The position numbers and the translations under genes were made by a program. The notes under the pieces are model-generated. The model was not told the origin of the DNA, made no database searches, and saw only the letters and a list, made by a program, of their open reading frames with translations. From Mactromeris polynyma (Eukaryota; Mollusca; Bivalvia; Venerida; Mactridae), in the NCBI GenBank assembly GCA_032209605.1, contig JASFXZ010000016.1, positions 7,874,001 through 7,938,000 of the forward strand: 64,000 nt of DNA. The letters are read 5' to 3'. Positions 58,195 through 64,000 of this stretch are shown one piece after another (position 1 is the first letter of the stretch; the number at the start of each line of letters is the position of its first letter).

Positions 58195-61100
58195 ATGGCT
58201 GAGGTTAAAATAATTTCATACAATTGTCGAGGATTAAATAATCCAATTAAGAGGGCAGATATGCTCCAGTTCTTGAAAAATAGACAGGCAGATATCTACT
58301 GCTTACAAGATACACACTTTACTAGTAATTTAAAGAAACAAATTTATTCACAATGGAATGCAGACTGTTATTTTAGTTTTGGTAAATCAAATGCTCGTGG
58401 AGTATCAATTTTATTTAAGAGAAATATTGATGTCAAACTGCATGATACATATGTAGATGACGATGGTAATTATATTCTATTAGATATGACTCTTAATTCC
58501 AAACGATTCACACTTATAAATATTTATGGTCCTAACAAAGATTGTCCAAACTTTTACAGTAAAATATTTCAGCTTATTGATGAAATTGGTAATGAGTCCT
58601 ACATATGGTGTGGTGATTTCAATTTTGTTTTAAATACTGACTTAGATTATTGTAATTATAAATGCTTGAATAACAATATTAAAGCAAGATCTTTTTTACA
58701 AGAAAATATACAAAGTCGACAATTATGTGATGCTTTTAGAGAACTCAATGGTGAAGTTAAAAAGTACACTTGGAGAAGGACCAAGCCTTTACAACAAGCC
58801 AGATTAGACTTCTTTTTAATAACTAGGGACCTATTACCTCAAGTTAAAGGTTGTGACATCAGTTTAAGTTATAAATCGGATCATTCTATAATTGAATTAA
58901 AACTAGATTTTTATAGTATACCACATGGCAAAGGTCTTTGGAAGTTTAATAACTCACTGCTACAGGATATAGAATACTTGAATTGCATTAATGAAAAAAT
59001 TGAAGAGATAAAAAAACAATATTGCCTTCCAGTGTATAACTTAGAAAATATAAAAGATATAAAAAATGATGATTTACAATTTACTATAGATGACCAGCTC
59101 TTTCTAGAAACTATGTTAATGGAAATACGTGGGAAAACAATATCTTATTCTAGCTATAAAATTAAATGTAAAAATGACAGAGAAAAACAGTTAATCATCG
59201 AAATCGAAGATTTAGAGAATAATTTAACAGAAAACAACAAAGAACAATTGATTAATTTAAAAACTGAACTAGAACAGATTAGACAGGAAAAGATGAGAGG
59301 TTTTATGATAAGATCTAGAGCTGAATGGATAGATAAGGGAGAAAAACCAACAAACTTCTTTTGTAACCTTGAAAAATACAATTACTCTTCAAAAATAATT
59401 CCTTTCTTAGAAATAAACAACGGTCAACGAATAGATGATCAGTCAGATATATTAAAGGAAGGCAAAATATTTTATAGTAATTTATATTCAAAAGATGAAC
59501 AATCCATTGACATTGATCTAAATCAGTATTTATCTGGGTCGGTTTTCCCTACTTTAAATATCAGACAATCAGACTCTTTAGAAGGTATCCTTTCTCACTC
59601 AGAAATTAGTTTAACATTGAAAAATATGAAAAATGATAAGTCTCCAGGTTCTGACGGTTTTTCTGCTAACTTTTTTAAGACCTTCTGGAAACAATTAGGA
59701 CACTTTGTTGTACGATCTATAAATAGTGCTTTCTACAAGGGAGAATTTTCAGTTACCCAAAAACAAGGAATTATAACCTGTATTCCAAAAGAAAATAAAC
59801 CGAAACAATTTTTGAATAATTGGCGCCCCTTGACTTTGTTAAACACAGTATTTAAATTAGCGTCTGGTTCTATTGCTAACAGAATGAAATCAGTTCTAGA
59901 CACATTAATTAGTAAAGATCAAACAGGTTTTATTAAAGGTAGATTTATGGGGGAAAATACTCGCTTACTATATGATGTAATGAATTATACAGAAAAACAT
60001 AAGATACCGGGTCTTCTGATGATGATCGATTTCCAGAAAGCATTTGATACCCTATCTTTTGAGTTTATAAATAAAACTTTAGACCTTTTCAAATTTGGAC
60101 CAATGTTTAAACAATGGATTTCATTATTTCTTAATAAAATTCAAACCGCACTTCAAATAAATGGCTACCTGTCAGAATTTTTCAATATTGGCCGTGGATG
60201 CCGACAAGGTGATCCATTAAGTCCCTATATCTTCATTTTATGTGCTGAGATACTAGCCATAAAAATTAGGAATGAAAAAAATATTAAAGGTATCAACATA
60301 AAAGGGATGGAGTTTAAGATATCACAATTTGCAGACGATACCTCATTACTATTAGATGGGTCTGAACAATCTTTACATTCTACTCTCAAAGTTTTACACA
60401 ATTATTCCTTATTCTCTGGATTAAAAGTTAACTTTGATAAAACACATGTTATATGGATAGGCTCCAAAAAATATAGTACAATGTCAATAAAAACAAGATG
60501 GAAACTAGAATGGAATTGTACATCTTTCAAATTATTAGGCTTAAAGTTCCATGTTGATTTAGAAAAAATGATACCTCTCAATTTTAATGAAAAGATAGAA
60601 ACAATAAAACAATGCCTTAAACATTGGAATAAAAGAGAGTTAACGCCAATAGGCCGTATAACAGTTGTAAAGTCTCTACTATTGCCACTATTGACACACT
60701 TATTCACCTCTTTACCAAATCCACCCACAGATATTATTCAATCTATAAACACATTGTTTTATGCATTTATTTGGCAGGGGACACCAAAAATCAAAAAGGA
60801 AATTTTAATTAAGAAATATACAGATGGTGGATTAAAAATGATAGATATCTATGCATACATGAAAAGTCTAAAATTATCGTGGTTAAGAAGATTAATCTCA
60901 GAAAATAATAGTAATATTTATCACTTTGTAAGACATATTTTCAATTTAGAGATGATTATCAATTGTGGCAAAATGTACATTTTTAAAATTCATGGAACAA
61001 TAAAAAACTCCTTCTGGAATGATGTACTGTATGCATATACAAATGTTATAGACGCATCAACAGTTGAATCTGTTGATGAGTTTTTAAACTTGCCTTTATT

Positions 61101-61956
61101 TTATAATCATAAATTCTTGATAGACAAAAATCCTGTTTTTTACAAGTCATGGTATAATAGAGGTATCAGATACGTTAAAGACCTATTGATGAAAAATGGT
61201 AACTTTGTAAAAAGAACTGAGTTAGAAAAAATGACTGGAACTAATATTAACTTTTTGCATTATGAAGGAATGGTAAAATCCATTAAATTGACCATTAAAT
61301 CAATGGCAATTACTTTTAAAAAAAATGACAAAGAAAATCAATTGTATCCTATAGTTCCTAAATATTTTGAATCAGTTTTATTCAGTAAAAAAGGAATAGT
61401 ATCACCATATAACCTGCTGATAAAATCTAACGTTCTGCCAACAAGTCAAAACAAATGGAAAAATGTGTACCATTTCCAACAAAATGAATGGAAAAATATA
61501 TATAGCTGGGTCTTTAATACAACAAATGACACATACCTACAATGGTTGCAAACTAGAATCAATCACAGAATTTTAGCTACTAACATTTTATTATATAAAA
61601 TGGGAATTTCATCTTCAGAAAACTGTACATTTTGTAATAAAGAAAAAGAAACATTAATTCATTTATTTTGGGAATGCCCAATGATACAGAATATCATCTC
61701 AGAAATAATTCAATACGTTAAAACATTTGACATAGACCTTGATAGTAAATTTTTTATATTAGGTAGCCAAAAAAGATGTAACATGTTTTACCTACAATCT
61801 AAAAAATATATATACTTGTGTAAAAGAAAATACACTATGCCGACATTGACAGGCCTAAAGAAAAGCCTTTCACTAGCCTTGACAATTGAAAACAAAACAA
61901 ATACAAAAGATGACCAAAAAAATAACTGGACATTTGTAGCCGATTTTATTAATTAA
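58195..61956 (+). CDS. LINE ORF2 protein: endonuclease and reverse transcriptase
   Basis: 1253 residues, ATG to TAA, no internal stop. Residues 1-235 are an APE-type endonuclease: SYNCRGLNN (N10), LQDTH (D39, H41; the usual motif is QETH), WCGDFNFVL (D141, N143), and SDHS (D229, H230). A linker follows, then the reverse transcriptase: KSPGSDGFSANFFKTFW, IPK, NWRPLTLLN, FIKGR, MMIDFQKAFDTL, RGCRQGDPLSPYIF and the catalytic FADD (712-715). Near the end CTFCNKEKETLIHLFWEC (C1144, C1147, H1156, C1161) is the zinc-binding C-terminal motif of L1-type proteins. It nicks target DNA and copies the element RNA from the nick. The D for E at residue 39 is a conservative change at the metal-binding position. 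Confidence 0.9.
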   Translation: MAEVKIISYNCRGLNNPIKRADMLQFLKNRQADIYCLQDTHFTSNLKKQIYSQWNADCYFSFGKSNARGVSILFKRNIDVKLHDTYVDDDGNYILLDMTLNSKRFTLINIYGPNKDCPNFYSKIFQLIDEIGNESYIWCGDFNFVLNTDLDYCNYKCLNNNIKARSFLQENIQSRQLCDAFRELNGEVKKYTWRRTKPLQQARLDFFLITRDLLPQVKGCDISLSYKSDHSIIELKLDFYSIPHGKGLWKFNNSLLQDIEYLNCINEKIEEIKKQYCLPVYNLENIKDIKNDDLQFTIDDQLFLETMLMEIRGKTISYSSYKIKCKNDREKQLIIEIEDLENNLTENNKEQLINLKTELEQIRQEKMRGFMIRSRAEWIDKGEKPTNFFCNLEKYNYSSKIIPFLEINNGQRIDDQSDILKEGKIFYSNLYSKDEQSIDIDLNQYLSGSVFPTLNIRQSDSLEGILSHSEISLTLKNMKNDKSPGSDGFSANFFKTFWKQLGHFVVRSINSAFYKGEFSVTQKQGIITCIPKENKPKQFLNNWRPLTLLNTVFKLASGSIANRMKSVLDTLISKDQTGFIKGRFMGENTRLLYDVMNYTEKHKIPGLLMMIDFQKAFDTLSFEFINKTLDLFKFGPMFKQWISLFLNKIQTALQINGYLSEFFNIGRGCRQGDPLSPYIFILCAEILAIKIRNEKNIKGINIKGMEFKISQFADDTSLLLDGSEQSLHSTLKVLHNYSLFSGLKVNFDKTHVIWIGSKKYSTMSIKTRWKLEWNCTSFKLLGLKFHVDLEKMIPLNFNEKIETIKQCLKHWNKRELTPIGRITVVKSLLLPLLTHLFTSLPNPPTDIIQSINTLFYAFIWQGTPKIKKEILIKKYTDGGLKMIDIYAYMKSLKLSWLRRLISENNSNIYHFVRHIFNLEMIINCGKMYIFKIHGTIKNSFWNDVLYAYTNVIDASTVESVDEFLNLPLFYNHKFLIDKNPVFYKSWYNRGIRYVKDLLMKNGNFVKRTELEKMTGTNINFLHYEGMVKSIKLTIKSMAITFKKNDKENQLYPIVPKYFESVLFSKKGIVSPYNLLIKSNVLPTSQNKWKNVYHFQQNEWKNIYSWVFNTTNDTYLQWLQTRINHRILATNILLYKMGISSSENCTFCNKEKETLIHLFWECPMIQNIISEIIQYVKTFDIDLDSKFFILGSQKRCNMFYLQSKKYIYLCKRKYTMPTLTGLKKSLSLALTIENKTNTKDDQKNNWTFVADFIN

Positions 61957-62218
61957 ATACATTTGTATAATAGTCAAAATATAAAGTAGCCAGGAACATT
62001 TATTGAATGCAAGTTCAACTTAAATTTTTTTTGGAGGGGAATATCATCATCTTTTATGAAGTTTTGAACCCTTAATGATACTTTCGAGATAACTATGAAT
62101 AATATTATACTAACCTTGTTTTCTTATGCATACTAACAGCTATTTTGTAAAGTATGAAGTGGGATGTCCTCGACCCACACATACTTATTTACGAGGAAAA
62201 TAAAAATATATCCCCTTC

Positions 62219-62250
<32 letters not shown>

Positions 62251-62260
<10 letters not shown>

Positions 62261-62265
62261 CTTAT
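62251..62265. repeat. LINE target duplication, right
   Basis: ATATATATTTCTTAT directly after the A-rich tail. Confidence 0.8.
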
Positions 62266-63090
62266 GGTTCATTTAATCTGATTGGTTGATGCTAATTGTT
62301 TTGCAATTCATAAGCCACGCCCTACACAGAAGATTAGTCCTACTGGTCACTAAATTGCCCCCATGTGTCAGCTGTAAAAACATAAGTCATAAAACCCCAG
62401 GAGATCTTTATTATGTGTTAATACATATTGCTATTTCCTGTTTGATTTAATTAATCCCATTGATAATTGCAATGATTAGGTCATATCAATCTTTGATCTC
62501 AGTTTGTAATTCACAACGTGGCTGCATCTGTCCTCCAAAAATATTTACTTCAAATACTTAGCCAGTGACTTCAAACATCTTTGATGTTTATTCTTGTTGA
62601 AAATTAAATTGTTGTCACAAGAATTGCAACACAGACAATAAGTACCTGTGGTGAAATTTTCAGAAAATAGACTTGTGTACGATGACGTATTGCTGCGTAA
62701 TTTACATCCTTTGTTTGGTCCATCTTTACACCTTTTTAAAGATTATTAAACCCAGATTGTTTTTCACAGAAGTTTTTAAAACTATTTAATTGGCGTGGAA
62801 ATGGATTAATACAATTAAACTTTGATGAAAATATCAGAATTGAAGTGGAAAATTACCAACTTATTTAGAAATAGTGATGAAATCGTGGTCCGTGAAAATT
62901 TCTTATGGGATTGTTTGATGGCTTTTTTTGGAATAACTTTCAATATTAACCACATGATTTTATTTAGGATTTAACATCTTAAAAGGCTGATTTTTACAAT
63001 GGGGTAAGTTTAATCCACTTTATAACTACTAAATGAGTCATTCTTGCACGCTTCGATAATTTTCGCTATCTCCACCATTATTGACCCGAC
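62266..63090. other. right interior of the DNA element, no gene recognised
   Basis: A+T-rich, without an ORF of note; continues the interior of 54299-63184 beyond the LINE. Confidence 0.5.
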
Positions 63091-63374
63091 GCTAATAGTC
63101 CCCGGAAGTACTGAATAAGTAATCAGGGGAAGTAAGCGGTGATTTACTAAGGGAGACTACCTAGTTTTGGGAAAGGACTATTACACGCTGACGGATCAAT
63201 TTGATCCATGTGTAGGGGTCTTGAGACATGCGTAGGATTATATAAACCAATAGGTAGGTGGTGCTTCATTTTGAGACCTAGTTTGGTATAAAAATTAGAA
63301 ATCTGATCCAGTTCGATTACGTGCACATTTTCGGTGAAGCTGCCTGTCATGGCATACTGCGCATCGCTGATTTG

Positions 63375-63466
63375 TTCATGTGTTTGACGGTGTAGCGATT
63401 TCAGAGTACAGTGGAACACGTTCATGTGTTTGCCGGTGTAGCGATTTCAGAGTACAGTTGAACACG
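63375..63466. repeat. 46-bp direct duplication
   Basis: Two units starting TTCATGTGTTTG (63375 and 63421), with GGTGTAGCGATTTCAGAGTA inside and few mismatches. Confidence 0.85.
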
Positions 63467-63970
63467 CTTATAACGAATTTCCAGTATTACCGAAAAGATA
63501 AGTCTGCTAATCGTTCTTCGCTAAGCATTTACTTAAGTATGTTCGTGAAACGCGAGAAATTTAATGTTCTTAGCTAAGAATGATAACAAACTTAAACACA
63601 CTACTTAGAACTTTACTAAGCAATCACATAAGTATTTTCGTGAAATCGGAGCCTGGAGATTTACTTCGTTATATCCAAACTTTGTTATATCCATACAGCG
63701 AATTTTCGTTATCTAGTTTTACACCTGAACTAGATGTGTGTATTGATACAGAACATGCATTGTATTTGTGAAAATTCGTTATAACCGAGTACGTTTGCGT
63801 TAAAGTTTGCCTTTTGGGACCCACAAATTACAACGTTATATCCGCTTATCAAAATTCGTTACAACCGTGTTGTTATACAATAAAATACAGAAGAGCTTGG
63901 TCGGGCAATAAAAAACTTATTACTATCCGATTATTCGTTATAACCGAGTACATACTGTTTCTCTGTTTGA
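63455..63970. repeat. repeat rich in TTCGTTATAACCGAG words
   Basis: Starts ACAGTTGAACACGCTTATAACGAA and contains ATTCGTTATAACCGAGTACG, CGTTATATCC and ATTCGTTACAACCGTGT. This looks like the edge of another mariner-like MITE family; the right end is not clearly inside the window. Confidence 0.5.
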
Positions 63971-64000
63971 AGTTACACCCCCGGCACCTTAAAATCGTGC

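Larger units (their letters stand above)
55504..62250 (+). mobile_element. full-length L1/Tx1-type LINE
   Basis: 6747 bp between 15-bp target duplications, with a 381-bp 5' leader, intact ORF1 and ORF2, a short 3'UTR and an A-rich tail of about 29 A (62219-62247). The endonuclease/reverse-transcriptase layout and the ORF1 RNA-binding domain place it near L1/Tx1. Both frames are open, so it may still be active. It lies inside the DNA element 54299-63184. Confidence 0.85.
54299..63184. mobile_element. DNA element with ~110-bp TIRs, interrupted by a LINE
   Basis: Left CCTTTCCCAAAACTAGGTAG-TCTCCCTT at 54307; exact complement at 63149-63176. The match extends outward one mismatch further (GTAATAG / CTATTAC) and resumes inside with ACTTCCGGGGACTAT (about 54388) against ATAGTCCCCGGAAGT (about 63098). 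Removing the LINE leaves about 2.1 kb with no transposase, so it is a non-autonomous or decayed copy. No clear target duplication was found. Confidence 0.65.

Overview
This is a 64-kb piece of an A+T-rich, intron-bearing animal genome. The spliced genes, the dense short palindromic transposons, the tRNA-headed SINEs and several repeat families that I associate with clams (the GGGCCATG..GCTCACCTGAG family, the GGGCCCGTATTCACAAA palindrome, the GACCTAGTTTTTGACC tandem family) point to a bivalve mollusc, probably a heterodont clam. The species call is inference from repeat vocabulary; no search was possible.

Host genes. (1) At the left edge, on the minus strand, lies the 5' part of a divergent mitotic (B-type) cyclin gene: a non-coding first exon and six coding exons, with the rest beyond base 1. 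(2) At 8.5-15.5 kb is a tandem duplication of a block that carries the last two exons of a small single-pass membrane protein. The right copy is intact; the left copy has lost the splice acceptor and most of the membrane span. (3) At 25.7-35.3 kb and 44.7-50.9 kb, both minus strand, are two complete five-exon paralogues of a claudin/PMP22-like four-span membrane protein (345 and 416 residues). Intron phases are the same in both, and both have an REKR motif at residues 73-76 of the first extracellular loop.

Mobile DNA. The most unusual object is a 4116-bp element at 35316-39431. It has 374-bp terminal inverted repeats in which I found no mismatch and a 6-bp target duplication (TCAATT). Its only recognisable gene encodes a PIF1-family helicase with all the main motifs. 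It sits 65 bp upstream of the start codon of the first claudin-like gene, just behind a TATA-like box. At 54.3-63.2 kb a TIR-bounded DNA element has been split by a full-length L1/Tx1-type LINE (55504-62250, 15-bp target duplication, poly-A tail) with intact ORF1 and ORF2 and an unusually long 1.4-kb spacer between them. Smaller families include a mariner-like MITE with CAGTAAAACCTC ends (about nine copies, one grown into a 17-bp tandem array), a palindromic TGGTGGCATATTTCTGCC element, other MITEs, and about ten tRNA-like SINE heads.

Tandem repeats. Two large 20-bp minisatellites lie near the second claudin-like gene: one just downstream (42443-43830), the other filling part of its last intron (46591-47892). 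Exon borders below were set by hand from splice signals, reading frame and the comparison of paralogues. Transcription starts, UTR ends and promoter calls are inference.
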